64,000 bases of DNA from Phycisphaerae bacterium (GCA_030432255.1 JAUIHS010000004.1:150461-214460), one strand, 5' to 3'. Counted from the stretch's first letter, positions 54,714 through 63,922 are shown. The notes: generated from the letters alone by a model not told the origin. Translations and numbers: made by a program.

Positions 54714-55019
54714 TCGAGCGCGGCCGCTGCGGCAGGTCGTGGAGGACGTGATGAATCCGACCGGAGGTCCCGGGGGAACGCCCGGTCGGAGATCGATGGC
54801 TCGATCGTTCGGCACCACGGCCGAGTGTTGGAGAGGGAAGAGAGGGGGGTCCGTGGCGCTTTTCACTGTGCCCGCTCGTTACAAGGGCACACTTGAAGGC
54901 GGAAGCGGTGCGGATCACTCACGCAGAACTTCAGAATTTTCCTGATTCCGGCCCGGCGCCACCTCCGGACGGCTGATCGTGGCCGCCGGGGCTCGTCCGG
55001 CCCCGCTATCCTGTCCTGC
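54714..55019. other. 306-bp gap before panC
   Basis: Contains a possible small ORF (54751-54945, 64 residues, MNPTGGPGGTPGRR) whose ATG has GGAGG 5 nt upstream; codon pattern is not compelling, so it is not called as a gene. TATCCT at 55007-55012 is the likely panC -10. Confidence 0.4.
55007..55012 (+). promoter_or_regulatory. -10 element TATCCT, 7 nt before ATG (leaderless)
   Basis: TATCCT ends 7 nt before the panC ATG at 55020. No Shine-Dalgarno in between. Confidence 0.45.
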
Positions 55020-55844
55020 ATGTCGATTGTCCACAGGGCGAGTGAGCTGGGGCGGTTTGCCGGGGGGGTGCTGGTGCCGACGATGGGGTACCTGCATCCC
55101 GGGCACGTGCGGCTGGTCGCGCATGCGGCGCGGTACCTCGCCGAGCGCCGTCTGTCGGGCGGTGTCATCGTGAGCGTGTTCGTCAATCCGACCCAGTTCG
55201 ATGAGCAGCATGATTATGACCGGTACCCGCGCGATCTCGAACGGGACGCGGCGATGTGCTTCGAGGCGGGGGCGGATTGCGTCTTTGCCCCGGAGGTTGA
55301 CGAGGTGTATCCGCCGGATGGATCGGTGACGGTGCCGGACCTGCCGGCAAGTGCTCGGCTCCCGGGGTTGGAGGATACGTATCGGCCGGGGCACTTCGAG
55401 GGCGTGTGCCAGGTGTGCAAGCGGCTGCTGGAGTTGACGGGGGCGAAGGCGGCGGTCTTCGGGGAGAAGGACTGGCAGCAGTACATCGTGATCCGGGATC
55501 TGGTGGAGCAGGAGGGGATGGATGTGGAGATCGTGCCGCATCCCACGGTGCGCGAGGAGGACGGGTTGGCGATGAGCAGCCGGAACGTGCACCTCGATGA
55601 GCGGGAGCGAAAGATGGCGGCGGCGCTGAGCGCGGCCCTGGAGGAAGCGCGGCGACACCGCGACCCGGCAGCCGCGGAAGCGGCGGGTCGCGTGGTGCTG
55701 GACGCGGCGGGCGTGGTGACGGAGTACCTGGCGGTGCGTGATGCGGAGACGCTGGTGGGTCCACCGAAGCCGGGCGGCGCCGGCCGGGTGCTGGTGGCGG
55801 GTCGGCTGGGGCTGACGCGGTTGATTGATAATTCGAGGTGGTAG
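55020..55844 (+). CDS. panC: Pantothenate synthetase
   Basis: 274 residues. Condenses pantoate and beta-alanine with ATP in coenzyme A synthesis. Signature blocks: VPTMGYLHPGH (HIGH-type nucleotide loop), VSVFVNPTQF, VFGEKDWQQ, and VREEDGLAMSSRN (KMSKS-equivalent). Slightly shorter at the C-terminus than some homologues. No panB or panD neighbour. G-rich repeats directly follow the stop codon. Confidence 0.95.
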   Translation: MSIVHRASELGRFAGGVLVPTMGYLHPGHVRLVAHAARYLAERRLSGGVIVSVFVNPTQFDEQHDYDRYPRDLERDAAMCFEAGADCVFAPEVDEVYPPDGSVTVPDLPASARLPGLEDTYRPGHFEGVCQVCKRLLELTGAKAAVFGEKDWQQYIVIRDLVEQEGMDVEIVPHPTVREEDGLAMSSRNVHLDERERKMAAALSAALEEARRHRDPAAAEAAGRVVLDAAGVVTEYLAVRDAETLVGPPKPGGAGRVLVAGRLGLTRLIDNSRW

Positions 55845-55845
55845 G

Positions 55846-55918
55846 GGGTGGCTGGTGGCTGGTGGTTGGTGGTTGGGTCGTGGTCAGAAGCGAGAAGCCA
55901 GAAGCCAGAAGCCGCGCG
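55846..55918 (+). repeat. Composite G-rich repeat after panC
   Basis: GGTGGCTGGTGGCTGGTGG and GGTTGGTGGTTGGG, then GAAGCGAGAAGCCAGAAGCC. The latter word is shared with the region before the topA stop. Confidence 0.6.
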
Positions 55919-55982
55919 CCCCGGGCGCATCCGTGACCCGGTACACTACCCGTCCGTTCCTTGAACCTCGACGGAGAATGCC

Positions 55983-57110
55983 GTGCACAAGACGCCGCTG
56001 AACAAGTTCCACCTGGAGGCGGGTGGGAAGATGGTTGATTTCTCGGGTTGGGAGATGCCGCTGCATTACCAGCGTGATGGCCATGGTGGTATTCATGAGG
56101 AACATCATGCGGTGCGTCGGAACGGGGGGATCTTCGACGTCTCGCACATGGGCCGGTTGAAGGTCACGGGGAAGGACTCGCGGCGGCTGCTGGAGCGCGT
56201 GTGCACGCGTCGGATCAGCGACATGCAGGAGGGTCAGTGCCGGTACACGTTCATGGCGAACGACCGGGGCGGGATTCGTGACGACGTGATCGTCTACCGG
56301 GTGGGTGAGGATGACTTCCGGGTGGTCGTGAACTGCTCGAACCGCGAGAAGATCATCGCGCACATCGCGGAGGTGCAGGGCGACCTGCGTGCCAAGGTGG
56401 ATGACGTCACGCTGAAGACGGCCATGGTGGCGCTGCAGGGTCCGAAGGTGATGGAAACGATCAGCAACTTCTCGAAGGAGATTCCCGCGCTGAAGCGGTA
56501 TCGCTTCGTCGAGAAGAACGCCCTGATGTTCAAGGTGCTCGTGAGTCGCACGGGGTACACGGGTGAGGATGGCGTCGAAGTTGTCATGCCGTCGGGTGCG
56601 GTGTCGCTCGGCATGAAGATGCTGATGAAGGACACGGATCTCGACGATCCGAACACGGTGTTTCGTCCGGCGGGGCTGGGGGCGCGGGATACGCTCCGGC
56701 TGGAAGCGGGCATGCCGCTGTATGGCAACGATCTCGGCGAGGACATCAGCGCGCTTGCCAACGGCATGAGCTTCGCGCTGACCATCGACAAGGACGAGGA
56801 CGAAGGAGGCGAACCGTACGTGGGCATGGAGGCGCTCAAGAAGGAGCGCGATGCCGGAGGCCCGGCGCGGGTGCTGGTGGGCCTTGTCCTGGAAGGCAAG
56901 CGAACGGCGCGGCACCACATGAAGATCATGGCGGGAGACAGCGAAGTGGGCGAGGTGACGAGCGGTTGCCTGAGCCCCACGCTGGAGAAGTCCATCGCGA
57001 TGGGCTACGTGGATCGCGGCAGGAGTGATGTCGGAACTGCGCTGAGCATCGACACGGGTAGGACGCGGGTGGACGCGGAAGTGGTCGCGCTGCCGTTCTA
57101 CAAGAAGTAG
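55983..57110 (+). CDS. gcvT: Aminomethyltransferase, glycine cleavage T protein
   Basis: 375 residues, GTG start with GGAG 7 nt upstream. Tetrahydrofolate-dependent T-protein of glycine cleavage, transferring the methylene of aminomethyl-lipoyl H protein. Motifs: HLEAGGKMVDFSGWEMPLHY near the start, DVSHMGRLKVTG, and GLGARDTLRLEAGMPLYGND. The gcvH, gcvP and lpd partners are not in the window. TACACT at 55942-55947 is a possible -10. Confidence 0.94.
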   Translation: MHKTPLNKFHLEAGGKMVDFSGWEMPLHYQRDGHGGIHEEHHAVRRNGGIFDVSHMGRLKVTGKDSRRLLERVCTRRISDMQEGQCRYTFMANDRGGIRDDVIVYRVGEDDFRVVVNCSNREKIIAHIAEVQGDLRAKVDDVTLKTAMVALQGPKVMETISNFSKEIPALKRYRFVEKNALMFKVLVSRTGYTGEDGVEVVMPSGAVSLGMKMLMKDTDLDDPNTVFRPAGLGARDTLRLEAGMPLYGNDLGEDISALANGMSFALTIDKDEDEGGEPYVGMEALKKERDAGGPARVLVGLVLEGKRTARHHMKIMAGDSEVGEVTSGCLSPTLEKSIAMGYVDRGRSDVGTALSIDTGRTRVDAEVVALPFYKK

Positions 57111-57141
57111 GGATCAGGGACCAGGGAACAGGGATCAGTGA
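57111..57141 (+). repeat. Tandem GGGA(T/C)CAGGGA repeat after gcvT
   Basis: GGATCAGGGACCAGGGAACAGGGATCAG: four near-copies of an 8-base unit directly behind the gcvT stop. Confidence 0.5.
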
Positions 57142-57145
57142 CGGT

Positions 57146-58751
57146 ATGGGTTCGACGATTAATGCATTGCGGGCATTGAATGAGGTGTTTCAGTCCACCG
57201 AGTCGGAGATCCGGCAGGGGGGCGGGCCGAAGGCGATAGATCGGCAGCACAAGAAGGGGCGGATGACGGCGCGGGAGCGCATCGAGGGGCTTGTTGATGC
57301 GCCGGAACGGTTCGTCGAACTCGGTCTCTGGAGCGCGTGGGGGATGTATGGCGAGCAGGGCGGTGCGCCGGCCGCGGGGGTCGTGACGGGCGTGGGTCCG
57401 GTGCATGACAAGCCGTGCATGATCATTGCGAATGATGCGACGGTGAAGGCGGGGGCCTTCTTCCCGATGACATGCAAGAAGATCATCCGGGCGCAGGCCA
57501 TCGCGCACATGGCGCGTCTACCTCGTCGACTCTGCGGGCGTCTTCCTGCCGTTGCAGGAGGATGTCTTTCCGGACACGGATGACTTCGGTCGTATCTTTC
57601 GCAACAACGCGGTGATCAGTGCGGACGGGATCACGCAGATCGCCGCGATCATGGGGTATTGCGTGGCGGGCGGTGGTTACCTGCCGGTGCTGTGTGACAC
57701 GTTGCTGATGACGGAGGGGAGTGGTTTGTACCTGGCGGGTCCGGCGCTGGTGAAGGCGGCGATCGGTCAGGAGGTGACGGACGAGGAACTGGGTGGCGCC
57801 TCGATGCACGCGAGCATTTCCGGGACGATCGACTTCAAGGAGGCGGATGACGCGGCGTGCCTGGAGCGGTTGCGTTCATTGATGTCGAAGAATGAATCGG
57901 CGGTGGCGGTGGACGACTTCGGTGCAACGGATGCGGAGGGTGCGTGCCGTTCGGTGCAGGATGTCTACAGCATCTTCACGGACAAGCCGGGGGCGCAGTA
58001 CGACACGCGCGAGTTGATCCGCTGCATCGTGGACAAGGACAGTTTTGATGAGTACCGCGCGGAGTACGGGCAGTCGATCATCTGCGGCTATGCGCAGGTG
58101 GGTGGTCGGTCGTGCGGCGTGGTAGCGAATCAGAAGCAGGTCTCGCGTCCGGCGGAGGGTGGTATCCAGATCGGCGGCGTGATTTACCACGACTCGGCGG
58201 ACAAGGCGGCGCGGTTCATCATGGACTGCAATCAGAAGGATCTGCCGATCGTTTTTCTGCATGACACCACGGGTTTCATGGTGGGGCGTGAGAGCGAGCA
58301 GCACGGGATCATCCGGGCGGGCGCCAAGATGGTGAACGCGATGAGCAACACGGTGACCCCGAAGATCGTGGTCATCGTGGGGGGCAGTTACGGGGCGGGG
58401 AACTACGCGATGTGCGGCCGGGCGTTTGATCCCTTCATCACGCTGGCGTGGCCGGGGAGTCGGTGCGCGGTGATGGGCGCGAACCAGGCGACGGGGACGC
58501 TGGCGATGATCGAAGCGCGGTCACGCGAGCGGAAGGGTGAGGAACTCGACGAGGAGACGCGTCAGGCGATCCTGCAGGCGGTGCACGAGTCGTACACCGA
58601 GCAGCAGGACATCCGGCACGGTGCGGCACGGGGGTGGGTGGACCGGATCATCCAGCCGCACGAGACGCGGCGGGAGGTGGCGTCGGCGTTACAAATGGCG
58701 CACGCGTGGCCGAAGGGGCGTGGGTTCCGGACGGGGGTTTTGCAGACGTGA
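57146..58751 (+). pseudogene. Carboxyltransferase beta subunit of biotin-dependent carboxylase, frameshifted
   Basis: The coding region is split into 57146-57583 and the next frame from about 57519 to 58751. Together they encode a propionyl-/methylcrotonyl-CoA carboxylase beta-like subunit: KKGRMTARERIEGL and the CoA-binding NDATVKAGAFFPMTCKKIIRAQAIA in the first, YLVDSAGVFLPLQEDVFPD, GYCVAGGGYLP, GGVIYHDSADKAARFI, GGSYGAGNYAMCGRAF and AGRGW-like HGAARGWVDRI in the second. At 57506-57518 the sequence is about 11 nt shorter than family spacing between IA and YLVDSAG. This could be a real inactivating deletion or an assembly error. No biotin carboxylase gene is adjacent. Confidence 0.8.
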
Positions 58752-58836
58752 GGGGGGGAGCGGGGTGGTAGCTGGTGGCTGGGTCATCGGACGGAGTCAC
58801 GATTGCCGCGTCCCGACTCCCGTTTCCCGAGTTTCA
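58752..58836 (+). repeat. Composite repeat between carboxylase and phoU
   Basis: GGGGGGAGCGGGGTGGTAGCTGGTGGCTGGG, then CGTCCCGACTCCCGTTTCCCG, filling the gap to the phoU stop at 58834. Combines three repeat words. Confidence 0.55.
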
Positions 58837-59493
58837 CTTCACCGGTTCGTGGCGCACGACCTTGCCGTCGACGAAGAAGATGACGTCTTCGGCGATGTTG
58901 GTGGCGTGGTCGGCGATGCGTTCGATGGAGCGGGCGATGGAGATGAGGTTGATGAGGCCCTGGGCGTCGTGGTTGTGGCTCTCGAGTTGCTCGATGCTCC
59001 ACATGACGAGTTGCTTGTAGCGGTCGTCGACGAAGTTGTCGGCGCGGCGGACTTCGCGGGCGAGGGCTTCATCGCTTCCGGCGAGGGCGCGCTCGGCGTT
59101 GCGGAGCATGGCGGTGGCGGCGCTGGCCATTTCTTCCAGGGCGGGCGGGAAGGTGAGCTGGGGGCGGTCGGCGAGGTCCATCACGCGCTTGGCGATGGTC
59201 TTGGCCAGGTCGCCGATGCGTTCCAGGTCGGAGTTGATGCGCATGGCCGCGAGAACGAAGCGGAGATCCGCGGCGACGGGCGAGAGTCGCGCGAGGATAT
59301 CGATGCACTGGTTTTCGACGCTTACTTCCATGGCGTCGATCTCGACATCGCCTTCCTTGATCTTGAGGGCGGCATCGGGATCGAGCGTGAGGATGGACTC
59401 GATGGCGTCGTAGGTGCGTTGGATGGTGCTTGCGCTCATCGACAGGACATCGCGGCGCAGGCGCTTCATCGCCTGTTCCATTTGAATCGACAT
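58834..59493 (-). CDS. phoU: Phosphate regulator PhoU
   Basis: 219 residues. Two three-helix repeats with metal-binding E/DxxxD signatures (NSDLERIGDLAKTIAKR and SIERIADHATNIAED). It represses Pho signalling and modulates PstSCAB. It is last in the pstSCAB-phoU operon, 39 nt after pstB. Confidence 0.95.
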   Translation of the reverse strand: MSIQMEQAMKRLRRDVLSMSASTIQRTYDAIESILTLDPDAALKIKEGDVEIDAMEVSVENQCIDILARLSPVAADLRFVLAAMRINSDLERIGDLAKTIAKRVMDLADRPQLTFPPALEEMASAATAMLRNAERALAGSDEALAREVRRADNFVDDRYKQLVMWSIEQLESHNHDAQGLINLISIARSIERIADHATNIAEDVIFFVDGKVVRHEPVK

Positions 59494-59532
59494 TGATGAC
59501 TCGATCGTTCCGGGGTTTCGAACGGATTGTGA

Positions 59533-60408
59533 TCAGCCGAAGCGGCCCGAGATGTAATCATCGGTCTGCTTGTGCTTCGGACGGGTGAAGATGTTCTTCG
59601 TGGCGCCGAACTCGATGAGTTTGCCCTCGTAGAAGAACGCGGTGCGGTCCGATACGCGGGCCGCCTGTTGCATGCTATGCGTCACAATGATGATAGTGTA
59701 GTGTTCGCGCAATTGGAATATGAGGTCCTCGATGCGCACCGTTGACTTCGGATCGAGGGCCGAGGCGGGTTCGTCCATCAGCAGGATCTCGGGACCGACC
59801 GCGATGGCGCGGGCGATGCACAGGCGCTGCTGCTGACCGCCCGAGAGGCGGAGCGCGGACTGCTTGAGACGGTCCTTGACTTCGTCCCAGAGGGCCGCGG
59901 CCCGCAGGCTGGTCTCGACGATCTCATCCACCTCGTGGCGCTTCAGCCGGTTGTGCAGGCGGGGGCCGAAGGCGACGTTGTCGTAGATGGACTTGGGGAA
60001 GGGGTTGGGCTTCTGGAAGACCATGCCGACGCGTCGGCGGAGGTCCACGAGGTCGCGGTCCCTTGCCAGGAGGTCCTGCCCGTGCAGTGTCATATGACCG
60101 CTGTAGCGCGTGCCGGGAATGAGTTCGTTCATCCGGTTGATCCAGCGGATGAACGTACTCTTGCCGCAACCGGACGGGCCGATGAGGGACGTGACGCGGC
60201 ACTCCGGGATGTCCATCGTGATCTCGTGCAGCGCCTTGAAGTCGCCATACCAGCAGGAGAAGTCGCGCACGTCGAGGGCCGTGACGGTGTCACTGTCCTC
60301 CTCGGTATGCCGGACAACGGCGGCCAGGGCATGTGAGCTCGTGCTGTTGTTCATCTTGGGCTCGACTTCCGTTGCGGCGGGCGCGTCGTTGGTCATGGCG
60401 TCGTTCAT
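59533..60408 (-). CDS. pstB: Phosphate ABC transporter ATP-binding protein
   Basis: 291 residues with a ~38-residue N-terminal extension. Walker [13 protein letters not shown] signature [14 protein letters not shown], Walker [15 protein letters not shown]-loop VTHSMQQA. Start has GGAG 8 nt upstream. Energises the PstCA permease. Confidence 0.96.
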   Translation of the reverse strand: MNDAMTNDAPAATEVEPKMNNSTSSHALAAVVRHTEEDSDTVTALDVRDFSCWYGDFKALHEITMDIPECRVTSLIGPSGCGKSTFIRWINRMNELIPGTRYSGHMTLHGQDLLARDRDLVDLRRRVGMVFQKPNPFPKSIYDNVAFGPRLHNRLKRHEVDEIVETSLRAAALWDEVKDRLKQSALRLSGGQQQRLCIARAIAVGPEILLMDEPASALDPKSTVRIEDLIFQLREHYTIIIVTHSMQQAARVSDRTAFFYEGKLIEFGATKNIFTRPKHKQTDDYISGRFG

Positions 60409-60468
60409 ACGGATCGCTCCGATGTCGGTCAGTCTAGTGGTCCGGGCGGTGTCGGGTGTGGAAATGGA

Positions 60469-61800
60469 TCAGCCGAGCCGCGAGAACTTCTGGCGGATGA
60501 AGACGGCGGTGGAGTTGAAGATGAGCAGCAGTGCGAGGAGGACGATGATGCCGGTGGCGGCGACCATCTGGAATTCCTCCTGGGGCCGACCGGTCCAGTT
60601 GTAAATCTGGAGGGGCATGGCTGCGAAGTTGGACATGAGATTGTCGGGCGTGAAGGTGACGAATGCGGCGCCGCCGATGACGAGGATGGGCGCGGCTTCA
60701 CCGATGGCGCGGCTCATGGCGAGGATGGCGCCGGTCATGATGCCGGGGATGGCATTGGGAAGGACCATCTTCTGGACCATCTGCCACTTGGAGCACCCGA
60801 TGGCCAGCGCGCCTTCGCGCAGGCTGGGGGGCACCGCGCGGATGGCTTCCTGCGACGAGATGACGACGATGGGCAGGATCACGAGCATGAGCGTCATGCC
60901 GCCTGCCAGCACGCTCTGGCCGAAGGGGAAGCGGATGACGAAGTACCAGTCCTCGTCGCCGATCTGGAAGCGATCCTTGCGGCTGAAGGATGCGATGTCG
61001 GCGGTGTTGATCTCCACGTCTTCACCTTCGGCGGTTCGCATGTAGGCGACGGCGCCGTCGATCTCGTTGTTCTCATCCAAGGTGGGATCGACAGCATCAA
61101 TGTTGCCGGTGAAGGTCGTGCCGTCCTTGAGGGTGGCGGTCCAGTTGGCGACGAAGATGCGGTCGATGTCGACGACCCGGCGCGGGTCATTCCCACCCTT
61201 GGTGAATATCGAGACGCCCTCGATGCTCGCGAAGGTGATGGCCTCATCGGTTTCGTCGTAGACGATGCCGACATAGCTCGTGCCGTCGGCGAGTCTGACC
61301 TTCTCGAATTCGTCGTACTGCGAGTCGGAGCCGAAGACGCCGAACATGTTGGCGAAGACCGTCAGGCCGATGATGCCGTAGACGATGGAGGGAACGCCCG
61401 CGAGGTTGCGGACGTTGAGCTGGATGAAGTTGTAGATCCAGAGTTCCCACTTTCGGCGGGGTTTGAACTCTTCCATGAATACCGCCGTCCCGACGCCGAG
61501 CGGCAGGGCGGTGGCGGCACAGACGAGGAGGATGCTGAGCGAGCCCCAGAGCGCGGCCCAGATACCGCTGTCCTCGGGCTTGCGCGAGGGGCCGTCGGTC
61601 ACGAAGTCCCAGCCCAGGAAGTGCCAACCCTTCATCCCGATCGTGATGAGCAGGACCGACAGGATGACGACACTCAAGCTGGTGATGCAGAGGCACAGGC
61701 CCACGAACGCCTTGTTGGAGAAGGCGCGGGCGGCCATGCTCCGGGGCGTGCCGCGATCTGCGAGGTTTGCGGGATTTGGCTCTTGTGTTGGCGTGTTCAT
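60469..61800 (-). CDS. pstA: Phosphate ABC permease PstA with extra periplasmic domain
   Basis: 443 residues versus ~290 typical. Conserved PstA segments are NLAGVPSIVYGIIGL and, after a gap, FPFGQSVLAGGMTLMLVILPIVVISSQEAIRAVPPSLREGALAIGCSKW, which carries the EAA-type loop. Between them (about residues 155-293; 60922-61338) is an acidic, beta-rich insertion with repeated LxDGTxYxG(I/N) strands. It lies where the periplasmic loop between transmembrane helices is expected. Overlaps pstC by 4 nt (ATGA). Confidence 0.93.
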   Translation of the reverse strand: MNTPTQEPNPANLADRGTPRSMAARAFSNKAFVGLCLCITSLSVVILSVLLITIGMKGWHFLGWDFVTDGPSRKPEDSGIWAALWGSLSILLVCAATALPLGVGTAVFMEEFKPRRKWELWIYNFIQLNVRNLAGVPSIVYGIIGLTVFANMFGVFGSDSQYDEFEKVRLADGTSYVGIVYDETDEAITFASIEGVSIFTKGGNDPRRVVDIDRIFVANWTATLKDGTTFTGNIDAVDPTLDENNEIDGAVAYMRTAEGEDVEINTADIASFSRKDRFQIGDEDWYFVIRFPFGQSVLAGGMTLMLVILPIVVISSQEAIRAVPPSLREGALAIGCSKWQMVQKMVLPNAIPGIMTGAILAMSRAIGEAAPILVIGGAAFVTFTPDNLMSNFAAMPLQIYNWTGRPQEEFQMVAATGIIVLLALLLIFNSTAVFIRQKFSRLG

Positions 61801-62753
61801 TCGTACACCTCCCGGAACTTCCTGAGGATGAGGTTGCCGATGAGGGTGAGTATGAGCGTCATGATGAAGAGGGTGGCGGCGACGGCGTAGGAGGAGTAGT
61901 ACTCGACGCCGAGTGAGGAGACATCACCGAGGAAGATCTGGACCATGTATGCGGTCATGGTCTGGACTTCGGCGCGCGGGTCGGCGGTGAGTCGTGCGAG
62001 GCCGCCGGCGGCGAGTGCCACGATCATGGTCTCACCGACTGCCCGGGCGATCGCGAGGAGGAAGGCGGCGACGATGCCGGAGAGTCCCGCGGGAACGACC
62101 ACCTTCACGGAAACATCGAAACGCGTGCCGCCGAGGGCGTACGCGCCCTCGCGGAGCGAACTGGGGACGGCCCGGATGGCGTCCTCAGAAAGCGAGCAGA
62201 CGATGGGCAGGCACATGATGCCGACCGCGATGCCGGCGCCCGCGGCGTTGTAGGTGTTGAAGCCGTCGTGCAGGAACTGCAGGCTGGGCGTGATCACCGT
62301 GAGTGCAAAGAAGCCGTAGACGACGGTGGGGATGCCGGCGAGCACTTCGAGGACGGGCTTCAGCACCGCCCGCACACGGGAGGGAGCATACTCACTCAGG
62401 TAGATGGCGGTGATCAGCCCCGCGGGAAGGGCGATCGCGGCGGCGATGACTGTGACCAGCATGGTGCCGCCGACGAGGCTCCAGACGCCGAAATGCTGTT
62501 CCTCGCCGAGCAGGGGTTCCCAACGGGCGCTGGTGAAGAACTCGATGAAGCTGACCTTCTCGATACCGAAGAACTTCATCGACTCTTCGAAGAGCACGAA
62601 GATGATGCTGAAAGTGATGAAGACCGTGAAGACGCCGCAGCCGACGAGGGAAGCGATGACCGCGTTGTCCCTGATCTTCCGGAATGTCGATGAGCGGGGC
62701 CGCCGGTAGCGGGCCACGATCTCGGCGGGGTTGACGTGCATCGGTTGATTCAC
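61797..62753 (-). CDS. pstC: Phosphate ABC permease PstC
   Basis: 318 residues, GTG start. Six membrane helices and the EAA-type loop EDAIRAVPSSLREGAYALGGTRFD that contacts PstB. Forms the translocation path with PstA. Separated from pstS by a hairpin at 62800. Confidence 0.95.
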   Translation of the reverse strand: MNQPMHVNPAEIVARYRRPRSSTFRKIRDNAVIASLVGCGVFTVFITFSIIFVLFEESMKFFGIEKVSFIEFFTSARWEPLLGEEQHFGVWSLVGGTMLVTVIAAAIALPAGLITAIYLSEYAPSRVRAVLKPVLEVLAGIPTVVYGFFALTVITPSLQFLHDGFNTYNAAGAGIAVGIMCLPIVCSLSEDAIRAVPSSLREGAYALGGTRFDVSVKVVVPAGLSGIVAAFLLAIARAVGETMIVALAAGGLARLTADPRAEVQTMTAYMVQIFLGDVSSLGVEYYSSYAVAATLFIMTLILTLIGNLILRKFREVYE

Positions 62754-62799
62754 GCGTCATGCTCCGGGCTTGAGTGGAGACATCGGAGGGGGAAAGACA

Positions 62800-62825
62800 C
62801 GGGCGCTTTCGTTGGAAAGCGCCCG
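62800..62825 (-). terminator. Hairpin between pstS and pstC
   Basis: CGGGCGCTTTC and GAAAGCGCCCG form an 11-bp stem with GTTG loop. On the minus strand TGTCTTTCC follows. Likely an attenuator or stabilising stem giving more pstS than pstCAB mRNA. Confidence 0.6.
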
Positions 62826-62862
62826 GTCGAATGTGTCTGGCAGGTCCCCGGATTCAGAGGCG

Positions 62863-63852
62863 TCAGTGCTTGAGGTAGATGTCCTCAAGCGAACCGTGAC
62901 GCTTCTCACCCGACTCATCGAGGAAGTGCGTGCCGTACTTGCCCTGACGGAAGTTCTTCGTGGCCTGGTTGTAGACGGACTCCGGGAGGCCGACGTAGCC
63001 GACTTCCGCGGCGAGTTCGGAGGCGTGCTCCAGGTAGAAGCTGACGAACTCGCGGACCTCGCGCTTCTTGGCGCTGCGGCTGTTCACGTAGATGAACAGC
63101 GGGCGGCTGAAGGGAGCGTAGGTGCCGTTGGCAATGGTCTTCTTGTTGGGAACGACGGGGCCGTCGCCACCGTCGATCGGGACGACCTTGAGCTTGTCGG
63201 CGTTCTCGAAGTAGTAGGCACAGCCGAAGAAGCCGATGGCGCCTTCGGAGCCGGTGACGCCGCGAACGAGAACGTTGTCATCCTCGGAGACGGACATGTC
63301 GGCGCGGATGGATCCGGTCTTGCCGGCGACAACTTCCTTGAAGTAGTCGAAGGTGCCAGAGTCGGTACCGGGGGAGAAGATCTGGATCGGGATGTCGGGC
63401 CAGTCGGCACGCACATCGGACCAGCTCTTGGCGGCGTGGTCGGCGAGGAAGATTTCCTTGAGCTCGTCCACCGTCAAGTGGTCGACCCAGTAGTTGCGCT
63501 TGTTGACGACGATGGAGAGGCCGTCGTACGCGACGGGGATCTCGATGTACTGGATGTTGGCCGCATCACAGGCCTTGCTCTCCTTGTCCTTGATGGGACG
63601 GGAGGCGTCAGAGATGTCCGTCTCGCCGGCAGAGAAGCGCTTGAAGCCGCCACCGGTGCCGGAGATTCCGACCGTGATGTTGACGCGGGGGTTCTTCTTG
63701 CCGAACTCCTCGGCGACAGCCTCGGTGATCGGATAGACGGTCGAGGAACCATCAATCTCGATGGTGCCGCGAAGGTTCTGGGCCTCGGCGCCGGTGGCCA
63801 GGCCGAGGGTCATCAGACCGACCGCGGCGGAGAGGAACATGGACTTGTTCAT
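62863..63852 (-). CDS. pstS: Phosphate-binding protein PstS
   Basis: 329 residues from ATG 63852, with AGAAGGA about 10 nt upstream. Signal peptide MNKSMFLSAAVGLMTLGLATGAEA. Phosphate pocket motifs GSSTVYPITEAVAEEF, GTGGGFKRFSAGETDISDASRP and the late SPGTDSGTFDYF. Captures periplasmic phosphate for PstCA. First gene of the operon. Confidence 0.95.
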   Translation of the reverse strand: MNKSMFLSAAVGLMTLGLATGAEAQNLRGTIEIDGSSTVYPITEAVAEEFGKKNPRVNITVGISGTGGGFKRFSAGETDISDASRPIKDKESKACDAANIQYIEIPVAYDGLSIVVNKRNYWVDHLTVDELKEIFLADHAAKSWSDVRADWPDIPIQIFSPGTDSGTFDYFKEVVAGKTGSIRADMSVSEDDNVLVRGVTGSEGAIGFFGCAYYFENADKLKVVPIDGGDGPVVPNKKTIANGTYAPFSRPLFIYVNSRSAKKREVREFVSFYLEHASELAAEVGYVGLPESVYNQATKNFRQGKYGTHFLDESGEKRHGSLEDIYLKH

Positions 63853-63922
63853 TGGGGTGTCCTTCTTCGGGAAGTTGCGAACAGCGTGTGCCTTGGAAAC
63901 CACCACAGCTTCCGGCGGAAAG

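Noticed and set aside
54751..54945. 64-residue ORF with a good GGAGG ribosome site
   Set aside because: Composition is Gly/Arg/Ser-rich without domain features; kept as a note in the gap description only.
7322..58836. CRISPR-like reading of the intergenic repeats
   Set aside because: The repeats are scattered, variable in length and without regular spacers; no cas gene is present.
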